Assembly (NCBI GenBank): GCA_001464455.1
Contig: LNEI01000009.1
Coordinates: 1 to 64,000 of the forward strand
From: Acidobacteria bacterium Ga0077534
GTDB taxonomy: Bacteria > Acidobacteriota > Blastocatellia > Pyrinomonadales > Pyrinomonadaceae
Length of the DNA stretch: 64,000 nucleotides
Direction of reading: 5' to 3'
Shown: in pieces, positions 1 through 9,093 of the stretch
Layout of the letters: each line of letters starts with the position of its first letter
How positions within the stretch are numbered: position 1 is the stretch's first letter
Notes under the pieces: generated by a model
The model's database searches: none
Seen by the model: the letters and a program-made list of their open reading frames with translations, nothing else
What the model was told of the DNA's origin: nothing
Position numbers and translations under genes: made by a program

Positions 1-162
1 CAGACGGTGACAACAGGAAGCTTCGGCAACTACACCTTCGAAGGCCTCGAACTAGGACGCGACTACATGGTCACCGTCCAGAATCGAAGGTTCCGCTTCG
101 GAGCTAGGATCGTCAACCTAACGGAAAACCTTGCAGGTTTCGACATGGTTGGCCTCGAGTAG
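1..162 (+). CDS. C-terminal end of a surface protein (carboxypeptidase-regulatory-like domain), 5' end outside window
   Basis: The frame is open from base 1 to a TAG at 160-162 and gives 53 residues, so only the end of the gene is visible. The segment TTGSFGNYTFEGLELGR and the following RFRFGARIVNL match, nearly position for position, the last 50 residues of the convergent 2050-residue protein (SFGIYRFESVESGR, RYRFSPRVVNV). Both look like the end of a carboxypeptidase-regulatory-like beta-sandwich, which often closes secreted adhesin-like proteins. The full product is probably a related secreted protein; nothing more can be said from 53 residues. Confidence 0.75.
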   Translation, partial: QTVTTGSFGNYTFEGLELGRDYMVTVQNRRFRFGARIVNLTENLAGFDMVGLE

Positions 163-192
163 GTACCGGCTTGATCCAGTCGCGTTCAAATG

Positions 193-233
193 AAAAAAGG
201 CTGCCCGCACACTTGTGCTGGCAGCCCTTTTTT
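193..233. terminator. Bidirectional Rho-independent terminator
   Basis: A run of A's, then GGCTGCC, an inner GCAC/GTGC pair, GGCAGCC and a run of T's form a hairpin with A/T tracts on both sides. It lies between two convergent genes (stop at 162 on plus, stop at 252 on minus) and can serve both. Confidence 0.85.
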
Positions 234-251
234 CTTGTCCAGATCGCGATG

Positions 252-3200
252 CTATTGCTGCCCCACGAAATTAACATCGCTCAGCGAGTCAACTACGTTA
301 ACGACCCGCGGTGAGAAACGATAACGCTTGCCGGCCACGCTTACGACGTAGGCCCGGCCCGACTCGACCGACTCGAAACGGTAAATACCAAACGATGCCG
401 TCGTTGCGGTCCTGCGAATCCCGTCCGGATCCGTCATCATAACGATAGCATTGCGGATTCCCTGTCCTGCGGCATTTGTGACTCGCCCGGAAACAGCTAC
501 ACCGGAAGCGGTCGATCCGATTTGAACATAATCCGTCTGATAGATGGTCGGCAATAGAACGCCGGCGTTACTTGATACGCTCTTTATCGTCGGGCCGTTC
601 TCAAATGTAACCGGATAGAGACCGGTTTGGGCCGTCGGCGAGACGTTGAAGCGGACAGTGATGATCTGGCGTGTTCCAGGCGCATAGTTTACAACTGAAT
701 CGATTAGAATGCCGATCTTTCCTTCATTGAGAACGTTTACGTTGGTGCCAAGATTCGTTCCATACGAGACACCGTTCCCTAGGGATACAATCGGATTCCC
801 AAGCACGGTTTCGTCGTAGTTGATCGTGAAACTGGCTGATGATTCGTTTCCTTGAGAATCGATCTCAAACTGGACGGTCACTACCTCGCCGGGGCGAGTT
901 CCAACACTGACAGCCCTGATGACGCGCTCATTTCCGGCGATCACGATCGGCGTCGGAGCCGCGTCCGGAACGACCGGTCCGGCGGCTGTAGTATCGGGCA
1001 GCATACCCAGACTATAGAGCCGAACGACTGTCACATCCGAGGCGTCTATGACCCCATCACCGAATAGATTCGTCTGAGGATCGCGCGGAGCGGTGTCACC
1101 TCGTTGGAACTGGCCCATGCCCATATTCGCTTCGGTATTTCCAAGTGCGAAACCGCGGGCCACGCCGAGGTCGTCACCGTGAACACCGTCACCACCCATA
1201 GGACTGCCCGAAGAGTCTACGACGTCGCCTTCGCCACCGATCTGTGGGCCTGGTGTAGGAGTCGGCACTGGCGTGCCATCTGGATCCGGGGTTGGCGTCG
1301 GGGTAATAGCCGGCGTCGGCGAAGGGCTAACCGCTGGTGTCGGCGTTGTTCCCGGTGTCGGCGATGGAGTCGCCGACGGCGTGGGTGACGGAACTACAAT
1401 CGGCCCATTTCCTGCTATGAAATCCGCATTAGTTATATTGTCGACAACGTCGGTGTAAACACGTTCCGTTGGGGTGTAACTATACCCAAGTCCTGACGGG
1501 ACCACGGTGTAATTCCCTTCCGGAACCATCGACGCAAACGAGTAGTTTCCGCTCGCGTCGGTGGTTGTCTGCCCTGTGATCGAACCTCCGATGGTTACCG
1601 TGCTACCCGGCAGGTTTTCGGGGTTGCCAAAAGGGATAAGCCGTTTAATATTGCCCGCAATAAGGATCACCGTTGGGTGGGCAGCGGCTCCTGAGGAACT
1701 CGGATGGAAATTTCCATCGCCGGCATATGCAGCAGTAACACTACGATTCCCGGGGAGCGATGATGTCAGGGAACACAAGCCGACCTCGACTGGTGCCGAA
1801 CAGGTTGCCCCGGCATCGTCAGCTACGACAACGATTCCGGTTGGTATACCGTTTATCGACTGTAGTGTCGTGGTGACCCAGCGAACGTTGTAAGACTCTC
1901 CAACGCGCGATCGGATGCCCGATAACTCTCCGGTATTCGTGATCTGCGTCGTTGTCGGTGCCTTTGTGATCGAAAGGATGGCTCCGCTGAACACGAACTG
2001 GTAGTTTCCAGCTGCCAATGTTCCTTCAGAGACGGTTATCGGATAGTCTCCAACCGGGCTTGAGATGGTCGCTGCGGTTGCAAAGCTCGGCAATCCCGTC
2101 ACGCCGCCGGTCTGTGCGTTTTCACCATTTACGAAACCGCTGTACTGGAAGCCAAACTGTGGATTCGGCATTCCATACGGGCGAGTAGTATTGGCCGCAG
2201 AGATCGTAAGGACGGCCTTGTCGATCGTCAGCGTTCCGTTAACGAAGCGAAAGCTGTAGTTGTTGGATTGAAGCGTTCCCGCACTGGCAACTATCGGATA
2301 CGGCCCCCCTAAAACCGGGCTCACTGCTGTCGCAGGCGTTGAAAGCGATGGTTGCCCGATAACGCCACTCGTAGCGAGGGTCTGACCCATTGCGAAGCCG
2401 GTGACTGTCGATGTCAGAGATGGATTACTTGCTCCGTAAACGCGGTTTTTGTTGTCAGCCGTTAGGGTTAGTTCCCTCTTGCCAACGGTGAGGCCTCCGC
2501 TGACAAAATTGAAAGTATAGTTTGCGGAAGTTCCGCCTGAGCAGGTTACGGGATAGTCGTCTTCACTAACTGGCGAACCTTGTGTGTAGGTGCTGGAACA
2601 CGTCGGCTGTGTCGCAAGGCTCGACGCTGTCTGACCAAGGACAAAGCCTGAGATCGACGGAGAGAGCGTTGGAGGCAGATCGCCAAAGGTAAGCGTCGAG
2701 CGTGGCGCCGTTACAGTCAGCGGAGCTTTCGCAACGGACACCGCTCCATTTACATAACTGAAGTCGTAATTCGCAGATTCAGCACCTGTGCAGCTGGTCG
2801 AGACATTTGCAGCCTGGGCTGCAGTTCCAGACGTGTACGTTGTTGCACAGATCGGCTGTGTGGTGAGTTGCTCGGCTCCATGCGCAAACAGGAATCCGGC
2901 ATAGCTCGGCGTGACGGCAGGTGCGGCGTCGCCGTACGTTACCGAGTGGCTGGATGCAGTCACAACGACACTTGCCTTTGTCATACTTACGGCGCCGTTA
3001 GTGTATGCAAAATTGTAGTTAGGCGAACTCGCTCCCGTGCAGCGCGTCGAATAGGGACCTCCTGCGACCGTGGATCCAACCGTGTAAGTTGTCGAACAGG
3101 ACGCAGGCATCGTCAGATCGCTAGGCCCCTGTGAAAGGACAAACCCTGAATATCCGGCCGTCACGGCGGGTTTAGGAGCTCCGTACGAAACCGAATGGCT

Positions 3201-6200
3201 TGATGCGGTCACATTGACCAGTGCTTTCCCAACGGTAACGGTACCCGGAACATACACGAAATCGTAATTTCCGGCGGCCGCACCTGAACAGTTCGTTGTT
3301 AGTCCCGCAGTTCCGGCGCCCGTTCCCTGCGTGTAGGTCGTGGAGCATGTCGGCTGAGCCGTAAGATTCCCGGGGCCCTGCCCAAGGAGGAAGCCAGAAT
3401 ACGAGGGAGTGACAGTAGGTACCGAGTCGCCGTAGGTTACGCTCGGGCTCGAAGCTGTGACGGTCAGTGTCGTGCGGTCCATCGTCACGACGCCATTCGC
3501 GTAGGCAAAGTCATAGTTCGGAGAGACTCCTCCGACACAACTTGTCGGATATGGGGCTCCGCTTACGCTTGCTCCGGCAGTGTATGTCGTCGAACAGGTC
3601 GGCACGGTTGTAAGTGTCGCCGGGCCCTCTGCAAGCACAAAGCCTGAGTAGCTCGGCGTGACCACAGGTGCGGCATCTCCATAAGTGACAGCGTGGCTCG
3701 AGGCCTGAACGGCGAGAATAGCCTTGTCTACCCCGACCGATCCATTTGCGAAGGCGAAATTGTAGTTTGGAGAGGCTCCACCGGAACAACTCGTCGAATA
3801 TGGCGATCCAGCAACGCCGGAACCTGCAGAATAGGTCGTCAAGCAGCTAGGCAAAACGGTTAAGGCGGCGGAGTCTTCGCCCAGAACGAATCCGGAGAAT
3901 ACTGGCGAGACACTCGGAGCCGTATCACCGTAGGTGACGGTATGGCTTGAAGCGGTTGCTGTTAGTGTGGCTTTGTTAACCGCTACCGATCCGGCAGTAA
4001 ATACGAAGTCGTAGTTTGAAGACGTGCCGCCCGAGCAGGCCGTTGAATAAGGTCCGCCGGTGACCGCTGATCCGGCCGTGTAGGCCGTTGTGCAGCTAGG
4101 TGGGGTTGAGACCACGGGTACGCTTTCGCCCAGAACGAAACCCGTGTATGACGGTGTGACATTTGGAGCGGGATCGCCGTAGGTAACGGTGTGACTTGAT
4201 GCGGTCACTGATAGAGGGGCTTTATTTACCGTGACCGTTCCACCGGTGAACTCGAAATTGTAGTTCGAAGCCGCGCCGCCCGAGCAGCTTGTCGAATATG
4301 GTGATCCGCCAACCGGGGAACCCGCAGCATAATTGGTGGTACACGATGGCTCGGCGGATATTGAGCCGATTCCTTCGCCAAGTACGAATCCCGTGTAGGA
4401 CGGCGTGACGGCGGGTGCCGAAGCTCCGTAGGTGACAGTGTGGCTCGATGCGTTGACCGAAAGCTGTGCTTTTTGGACTGCCACCGACCCGTTCGTGAAT
4501 ACGAAATTGTAATTAGTCGAGGCGCCGCCGTTACAACTAGTTGAATACGGTAATCCACTTGCTCCAGAACCCGTCGCGTAGGACGTCGTACAGGTTGGAG
4601 GCGCGGTCAATACGCCAACACCCTGACCAAGGACAAAGCCCGAATATGATGGAGTAACAGTCGGTGCAGCCGCGCCATAGGTAACCGTATGGCTCGATGC
4701 CGTGACACTGAGGTTGGCTTTGTTCACTGTTTGGGCGACTGTGTTTCCGCCGCCGGTAAAGTTTGGACCGGGCGAATACGAAGCGGTAATAGTCCTGGAA
4801 CCGGCCGCAAGATCGGCGACGGTACAGGCTGCTTGACCGGAGGCATTTAAGGGAACGTTCTGACAGCCCGGGATCGGAGGACCGCCGTCGAAGAACGTTA
4901 CCGTGCCATCAGGAGTTCCGGCGCCAGGCGCCACGGTTGAGATGGTAGCGGTAAAAGTCACCGATTGACCATACGTGCTTGACGAGTTCGAGGTCGAAAC
5001 CGACGTTGAGGTAGCGGCCGTTGTTACGTTCTGGCCGCCAGAAAGTGTGCCTGAACTCGGATCAAGGTTTCCGCTGTAGTTCGCCGTGACGGTGTGATTG
5101 CCTATTGATAAGTTGCTCGTCGTCAGTTGTGCGGTCCCATTACTTACGGGAACTGGCGGACCAAAATTGCCGCCATCTACAACGAATTGTACGTTGCCGG
5201 TCGGGGTCGCATTGCCTGAAACCGGAGCAATAGTTGCCGTAAAGGTAACATTCTGATTGATCACCGACGGGTTTGACGATGATGTAACAGTCGTCGTGGA
5301 CGGCGTCACGGAAGCGATAACATTCGTTATTACGGTTCTCCCGCCGACGGTCGGAAATCCCGGTGCGGAGATCGAGTAGTTGCCATGTGCTAGCGAACCG
5401 CCACCGCCTGCTGTCACATTCCCCGTAACGGAAAAATTGCCGCTCGCCCCTGAAGGAATATTGTTGTAATTGCAGGTAACAGTTCCCGCGCTCAGCGAGC
5501 AGTTTGTTGTATCGGAAATGGATGTGAAGGAAACACCCGCTGGCTGGGTAACCGTTACCGCTCCGTTAACTGCATTTGAGGCTCCATTCTTGTATGTATA
5601 GTCGTATGTGATCGGGCTACCCGAAACCACGCTCGCTGGCCCGGTTGCGGTCACCGTTGGCCCGGCGATCTCGTTATCGGTGATCTCATCAACATATACA
5701 TAGCCTGGATGGCCGCCGAGAGAACATCCGGCGGCAGTGACTTCGACACGGATCTGATCGCCGGCATTCACGGGATGCCCGGCTCCGGGTGTCAGGTCAA
5801 CGACTTGCCAGTTCAGATAGCTCCAACTCTCACCTCCGCTAAACGCAGATCCCGGAAGCCAATTTTTCCCCGGTTCATTGACATACGACGCAAAATCATA
5901 CAAAACGTCGCCGCCGTTACTCAGATTAATGACCCGCACACGAAAATAAGGCTTTTCTTCAGCGGTGTGAGGATTGCTAACCGGATTGACCATAACGGCC
6001 GCGTAGGCGAACTTAACATGGGACAAGTTATCGGCCGGGTCAATGTATGCGGATAGCTCCTGGGTGATGCGGTTGGCGTTTCTGCTATACCCGCCGCTTG
6101 AGTAGGACAGTTCACTATTCACTCGAGCTGAATAGTGTCCGTAGGCTGGATATTGGATCTGATTATTAGACCGCGGATCGGAAAGACTGAGAGGAGCGGT

Positions 6201-6404
6201 CGTGGGTCCCCCGACGATCGCACTCAGGTTTGTCATCGTAGTACCCGGTGGTTGACTAAATCCGTTGTTACGAAAAGCGGTTATCGTCCACGAACCAAAG
6301 GTGCCCGATTCGAAATTGCCGTTAAGTATAAGGGCCGAAACCGAGGTTGAAATTATGAGAGCGCCGACGAGTACGGCGACAAAGAGTACGCTGAAACGTT
6401 TCAT
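252..6404 (-). CDS. Giant secreted repeat protein with MBG, Ig-like, dockerin-like and cohesin-like regions
   Basis: The 2050-residue protein starts with a signal peptide (MKRFSVLFVAVLVGALIIS, about 1-24). In order it shows an N-terminal NGNFE-type beta domain (27-245), a DUF11-like domain (250-360), two Big_3_5-like Ig domains (370-560), eleven tandem MBG-type repeats of about 82 residues (562-1475; signature ASSHTVTYGDxAP, then GFVLG), another Ig-like domain, a carboxypeptidase-regulatory-like domain (about 1575-1660), a Pro/Thr/Ser linker (about 1668-1720), a dockerin-like calcium segment (GDGVIDASDVTVVRLYSLG, near 1775), a cohesin-like domain (about 1815-1960) and a second regulatory-like domain to the C terminus. 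Repeats 1-9 carry two conserved cysteines; repeats 10-11 lack them. No catalytic domain is visible, so an adhesive or matrix role at the cell surface is inferred. It sits alone, tail-to-tail with the gene ending at 162. Confidence 0.85.
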   Translation of the reverse strand: MKRFSVLFVAVLVGALIISTSVSALILNGNFESGTFGSWTITAFRNNGFSQPPGTTMTNLSAIVGGPTTAPLSLSDPRSNNQIQYPAYGHYSARVNSELSYSSGGYSRNANRITQELSAYIDPADNLSHVKFAYAAVMVNPVSNPHTAEEKPYFRVRVINLSNGGDVLYDFASYVNEPGKNWLPGSAFSGGESWSYLNWQVVDLTPGAGHPVNAGDQIRVEVTAAGCSLGGHPGYVYVDEITDNEIAGPTVTATGPASVVSGSPITYDYTYKNGASNAVNGAVTVTQPAGVSFTSISDTTNCSLSAGTVTCNYNNIPSGASGNFSVTGNVTAGGGGSLAHGNYSISAPGFPTVGGRTVITNVIASVTPSTTTVTSSSNPSVINQNVTFTATIAPVSGNATPTGNVQFVVDGGNFGPPVPVSNGTAQLTTSNLSIGNHTVTANYSGNLDPSSGTLSGGQNVTTAATSTSVSTSNSSSTYGQSVTFTATISTVAPGAGTPDGTVTFFDGGPPIPGCQNVPLNASGQAACTVADLAAGSRTITASYSPGPNFTGGGNTVAQTVNKANLSVTASSHTVTYGAAAPTVTPSYSGFVLGQGVGVLTAPPTCTTSYATGSGASGLPYSTSCNGGASTNYNFVFTNGSVAVQKAQLSVNASSHTVTYGASAPAVTPSYTGFVLGEGIGSISAEPSCTTNYAAGSPVGGSPYSTSCSGGAASNYNFEFTGGTVTVNKAPLSVTASSHTVTYGDPAPNVTPSYTGFVLGESVPVVSTPPSCTTAYTAGSAVTGGPYSTACSGGTSSNYDFVFTAGSVAVNKATLTATASSHTVTYGDTAPSVSPVFSGFVLGEDSAALTVLPSCLTTYSAGSGVAGSPYSTSCSGGASPNYNFAFANGSVGVDKAILAVQASSHAVTYGDAAPVVTPSYSGFVLAEGPATLTTVPTCSTTYTAGASVSGAPYPTSCVGGVSPNYDFAYANGVVTMDRTTLTVTASSPSVTYGDSVPTVTPSYSGFLLGQGPGNLTAQPTCSTTYTQGTGAGTAGLTTNCSGAAAGNYDFVYVPGTVTVGKALVNVTASSHSVSYGAPKPAVTAGYSGFVLSQGPSDLTMPASCSTTYTVGSTVAGGPYSTRCTGASSPNYNFAYTNGAVSMTKASVVVTASSHSVTYGDAAPAVTPSYAGFLFAHGAEQLTTQPICATTYTSGTAAQAANVSTSCTGAESANYDFSYVNGAVSVAKAPLTVTAPRSTLTFGDLPPTLSPSISGFVLGQTASSLATQPTCSSTYTQGSPVSEDDYPVTCSGGTSANYTFNFVSGGLTVGKRELTLTADNKNRVYGASNPSLTSTVTGFAMGQTLATSGVIGQPSLSTPATAVSPVLGGPYPIVASAGTLQSNNYSFRFVNGTLTIDKAVLTISAANTTRPYGMPNPQFGFQYSGFVNGENAQTGGVTGLPSFATAATISSPVGDYPITVSEGTLAAGNYQFVFSGAILSITKAPTTTQITNTGELSGIRSRVGESYNVRWVTTTLQSINGIPTGIVVVADDAGATCSAPVEVGLCSLTSSLPGNRSVTAAYAGDGNFHPSSSGAAAHPTVILIAGNIKRLIPFGNPENLPGSTVTIGGSITGQTTTDASGNYSFASMVPEGNYTVVPSGLGYSYTPTERVYTDVVDNITNADFIAGNGPIVVPSPTPSATPSPTPGTTPTPAVSPSPTPAITPTPTPDPDGTPVPTPTPGPQIGGEGDVVDSSGSPMGGDGVHGDDLGVARGFALGNTEANMGMGQFQRGDTAPRDPQTNLFGDGVIDASDVTVVRLYSLGMLPDTTAAGPVVPDAAPTPIVIAGNERVIRAVSVGTRPGEVVTVQFEIDSQGNESSASFTINYDETVLGNPIVSLGNGVSYGTNLGTNVNVLNEGKIGILIDSVVNYAPGTRQIITVRFNVSPTAQTGLYPVTFENGPTIKSVSSNAGVLLPTIYQTDYVQIGSTASGVAVSGRVTNAAGQGIRNAIVMMTDPDGIRRTATTASFGIYRFESVESGRAYVVSVAGKRYRFSPRVVNVVDSLSDVNFVGQQ

Positions 6405-6600
6405 GATCTGTTAGGGGTTCTCCAAGATTGTCGAGAAGACAGCAGGGCCCGGCTAAGTTCCGGCCGAAAGAGCATAGTGATCCCCGGGGAGGGACCTTGA
6501 TCTGTTTAGAGTTACTGAGGATGAGCGCCCCGCGAGAGCCGGGCTGTGGTGCAAGACGGCTGAAGCCGCTAACGGTAAGTTAACCGATTTTCAAATCAAA
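6405..6600 (-). promoter_or_regulatory. Possible structured leader of the giant repeat gene
   Basis: Upstream of the start at 6404 the minus strand contains several hairpins: GGCCGG/GCCGGGCC near 6445-6467, GATC..GGGGATC near 6480-6502, and GCGGCTTCAGCCG near 6556-6570. The density suggests a folded 5' leader, but I could not match it to a known riboswitch. The rest of the gap up to 6860 is A+T-rich and shows no gene. Confidence 0.25.
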
Positions 6601-6870
6601 TGTCAAATATTTATTAACAATGACTAACACTTCAACCCGCACTTTCATTCTATCCCAAAGGGCCGCTAAATTGCTTAGGGCTTCAGAACCGGGGCAAAGT
6701 CGCGTTCTAGCAGAGTCCGACACTTGCTTATGCTCAATTCCGAATATGTGAATAAACAGTTGGTTGAAAAATTAAATGATGGCTTTTAAGCTCTTGCAAC
6801 GCATTCAAAGAGGAAGAGAAGTATTCTTCGAGTCGAATTTGTATCGACTTATCAAAAAAAGGAGGCAATT

Positions 6871-6951
6871 ATGGCAACTGATCTATTACTACAATTGGAC
6901 GGAATACGTGGAGTCATCGAAATGATCATATTTCGAATCTTCGTAGCATAA
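6871..6951 (+). pseudogene. Truncated Hcp-family (type VI tube protein) remnant
   Basis: An ATG at 6871 follows an excellent ribosome-binding site (AAAGGAGG, 6858-6865). The first 14 residues, MATDLLLQLDGIRG, match the usual start of Hcp proteins, whose consensus is roughly MA-D-hydrophobic-L-K-I-DGIKGES. The frame then breaks: the next codons read VIEMIIF and stop at 6951, but one base shifted the sequence reads GESSK, as an Hcp would continue. A second slip would be needed for the following D-H. This is best read as the decayed 5' end of an hcp gene, because the rest is absent before the convergent korB at 6984. It could instead be a translated 26-residue peptide, since its RBS is intact. 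Confidence 0.5.
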
Positions 6952-6983
6952 CGAGACAACGGCATCCCAAATACAATTGGGTA

Positions 6984-8036
6984 TCAACGAAGTGATGCGT
7001 TTATCTCAGAAAGCATCTCACTTCCCGGACACAAGTCGGCCTTTGAGAGTGAGTTCAGAGGCCGTTCACTTGTCTTGATCATTTCATGCAGGTCGCTCGA
7101 ATCCTGATCCACATACAATAAACCTGTCAGGATCTCTCCCTTCTGTTTAGCTCGCAGCATCGCATCGATCACCGAAAACCGATCTAGAGGGTCCCAATCT
7201 TTTTGTAGTTTATGCAAACGGATCTCCGAACCGTCGTGCATGGTGATGTCCGAGATATCCCCTGCCTCATAAGAAGCCGTGATCTCGCTCATCATCGGAG
7301 CAAAATCCATCGTTCCTGTGATCTGGACATGCTCGCGGACGTAATCGTAGGATTTTGTCGAGCCTGGATTGTTATTGAAGGTCACACAAGGCGATATCAC
7401 ATTAAGAAACGCAAACCCATTGTGCTTCATTGCCGCTTTCATCAACGGAATAAGCTGATCCTTGTCGCCCGAGAAGCTTTGGCCGACAAACGTCGCCCCG
7501 AGTTCGATAGCAAGGCTCGCGAGGTCGATAGCTTCGAACAGGTTAACGCTTCCCGCTTTGCTTTTGGAACCGGCGTCGGCAGTCGCACTGTCCTGGCCTT
7601 TGGTCAAGCCGTAGCAGCCGTTGTTCATCACGAGGTAAACCATGTTCAGGTTTCGCCTTACAACATGGACGAACTGCCCCATCCCGATCGAAGCAGTGTC
7701 GCCGTCGCCAGAAACGCCGAAATAGATCAGGTCGCGGTTCGCAAGGTTCGCGCCAGTCGCGACGCTCGGCATTCGGCCGTGCACGGAATTAAACCCGTGC
7801 GAGTTCGATAAAAAGTAGGCTGGCGATTTCGACGAACACCCGATTCCCGATAGCTTTGCCACCTTATGCGGCTCGATATTCATTTCCCAACACGCCTGCA
7901 CAATAGCCGCGTTGATCGAATCATGCCCGCACCCGGCACATAATGTGCTTAGCGAGCCCTCGTAATAATCAACCGTATACCCAAGGTCGTTTTTGGGTAA
8001 TGCGGGATGGCGGAATGTTGATCGAACGTAAGTCAT
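6984..8036 (-). CDS. korB: 2-oxoacid:ferredoxin oxidoreductase, beta subunit (KorB-like)
   Basis: 350 residues, the usual size for the thiamine-diphosphate-binding beta subunit of 2-oxoglutarate or related 2-oxoacid:ferredoxin oxidoreductases, which decarboxylate the 2-oxoacid to acyl-CoA while reducing ferredoxin. LCAGCGHDSI (about 32-41), SGIGCSSK and SPCVTFNNN supply the cysteines expected for a 4Fe-4S cluster. GDGDTASIGMGQ followed by NNGCYGLTKGQ is the TPP/Mg-binding stretch. The start is three bases after the stop of the secreted esterase upstream, so the two are almost certainly co-transcribed. Its partner korA lies 2.3 kb upstream on the same strand rather than adjacent. Substrate preference (2-oxoglutarate or another 2-oxoacid) cannot be decided here. 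Confidence 0.93.
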   Translation of the reverse strand: MTYVRSTFRHPALPKNDLGYTVDYYEGSLSTLCAGCGHDSINAAIVQACWEMNIEPHKVAKLSGIGCSSKSPAYFLSNSHGFNSVHGRMPSVATGANLANRDLIYFGVSGDGDTASIGMGQFVHVVRRNLNMVYLVMNNGCYGLTKGQDSATADAGSKSKAGSVNLFEAIDLASLAIELGATFVGQSFSGDKDQLIPLMKAAMKHNGFAFLNVISPCVTFNNNPGSTKSYDYVREHVQITGTMDFAPMMSEITASYEAGDISDITMHDGSEIRLHKLQKDWDPLDRFSVIDAMLRAKQKGEILTGLLYVDQDSSDLHEMIKTSERPLNSLSKADLCPGSEMLSEINASLR

Positions 8037-8039
8037 GTA

Positions 8040-8954
8040 TTATTTAGCTCCCTGAGCAGCAAGTTGCTTGGCAAAAATCCGCGAACTTAGGTCGTAAAGA
8101 TCCGGAAACGTGTTAGGCGGGAACACGTCGTGTCCGCCGGGAAACTGGCGGTATTCATGAGGTATTTTCCGTTCTATCATCAACCCAGCAAGATCGCGAT
8201 TTGGCTTGAAAAGGCCGAGCTCGTCCTCAGTGCCGCAGTCAAGATAGAAGAATGGCAGATCTTTGAGTTTTTCTGATGGGTATTGCGCGAACAGCTTGAA
8301 TAGATCGTTCGCTTGAAGATCGGTGCGGTCCTTTCCATCACCGAACACGGTTGTCAACGTCTGCTTTAGGGACGGAATGGAAGGCAGATCCGTTGCATCG
8401 TGAAACGAAGTCACGTTAACCGCACCGCTCCAAGATACAGCCAAAGAAAACAGCTGCGGATACTTTATTCCAAATTTTAATGCGCCGTATCCGCCCATTG
8501 AAGCCCCCGCGACTGCTCGACCGCGTCGTTCAGCGACAGTTCGGAATTTCTTGTCCACGTCCGGGATCAACTCCTTGATGATGTACGATTCCCACTTATC
8601 TGCGGCCTTTGTCGCACTATCGGTATAAAATCCATTCCCACCCTCGACAAAGACCATTATTACCCGCTGCTTATCGGTGTATTTTGCCGAGGTCAACCTG
8701 GTTATCTTATGGCTTCCACCGAGCCCGTGCATCATGTAGATAACTGGAAAATGGACATCCTTTTCAGCTTCATAACTGGCCGGTAAGATAACGCTAAAGG
8801 GCATCTTACGCTCCATTAACTTACTGTCCAGTTCCGAGGTCTGGATCGTTGGTGCAGCAACAGGCGATGGCCTCGACTCCGGCGACTGTGCGAACGCCGT
8901 TATGACGAGAGCCATAACTATGAGGACCGAACCGAGGAATCTTTGATTTTTCAT
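8040..8954 (-). CDS. Secreted esterase (esterase D / PF00756-type alpha/beta hydrolase)
   Basis: 304 residues beginning with a signal peptide (MKNQRFLGSVLIVMALVITAFAQ). The core is the esterase D / S-formylglutathione hydrolase-like fold: FPVIYMMHGLGG near 70, nucleophile elbow GASMGGYGALK near 150 (Ser of GxSxGG), an acidic residue in LDCGTEDELG near 240, and His in GGHDVFPP near 275. It probably hydrolyses ester substrates in the periplasm or outside the cell; the substrate is unknown. The gene lies in the kor region, with korB starting 3 bp after its stop, although a secreted esterase has no obvious link to ferredoxin chemistry. Confidence 0.88.
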   Translation of the reverse strand: MKNQRFLGSVLIVMALVITAFAQSPESRPSPVAAPTIQTSELDSKLMERKMPFSVILPASYEAEKDVHFPVIYMMHGLGGSHKITRLTSAKYTDKQRVIMVFVEGGNGFYTDSATKAADKWESYIIKELIPDVDKKFRTVAERRGRAVAGASMGGYGALKFGIKYPQLFSLAVSWSGAVNVTSFHDATDLPSIPSLKQTLTTVFGDGKDRTDLQANDLFKLFAQYPSEKLKDLPFFYLDCGTEDELGLFKPNRDLAGLMIERKIPHEYRQFPGGHDVFPPNTFPDLYDLSSRIFAKQLAAQGAK

Positions 8955-9093
8955 AACTGATCCAAGGTAACCGTTATCTGCTGACGTCTTTATCGTTCTG
9001 CGACCCTTTGGCGTTAAATTCCATCATGATCAGGCTGCCGAATCGGGCGTCGAATCGGCTTGAACCATTTCGACGCCCGATCTACGGTACTTA

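Noticed and set aside
7212-7811. A 199-residue plus-strand frame inside korB
   Set aside because: It is the opposite-strand reading of a conserved TPP enzyme and has no features of its own.
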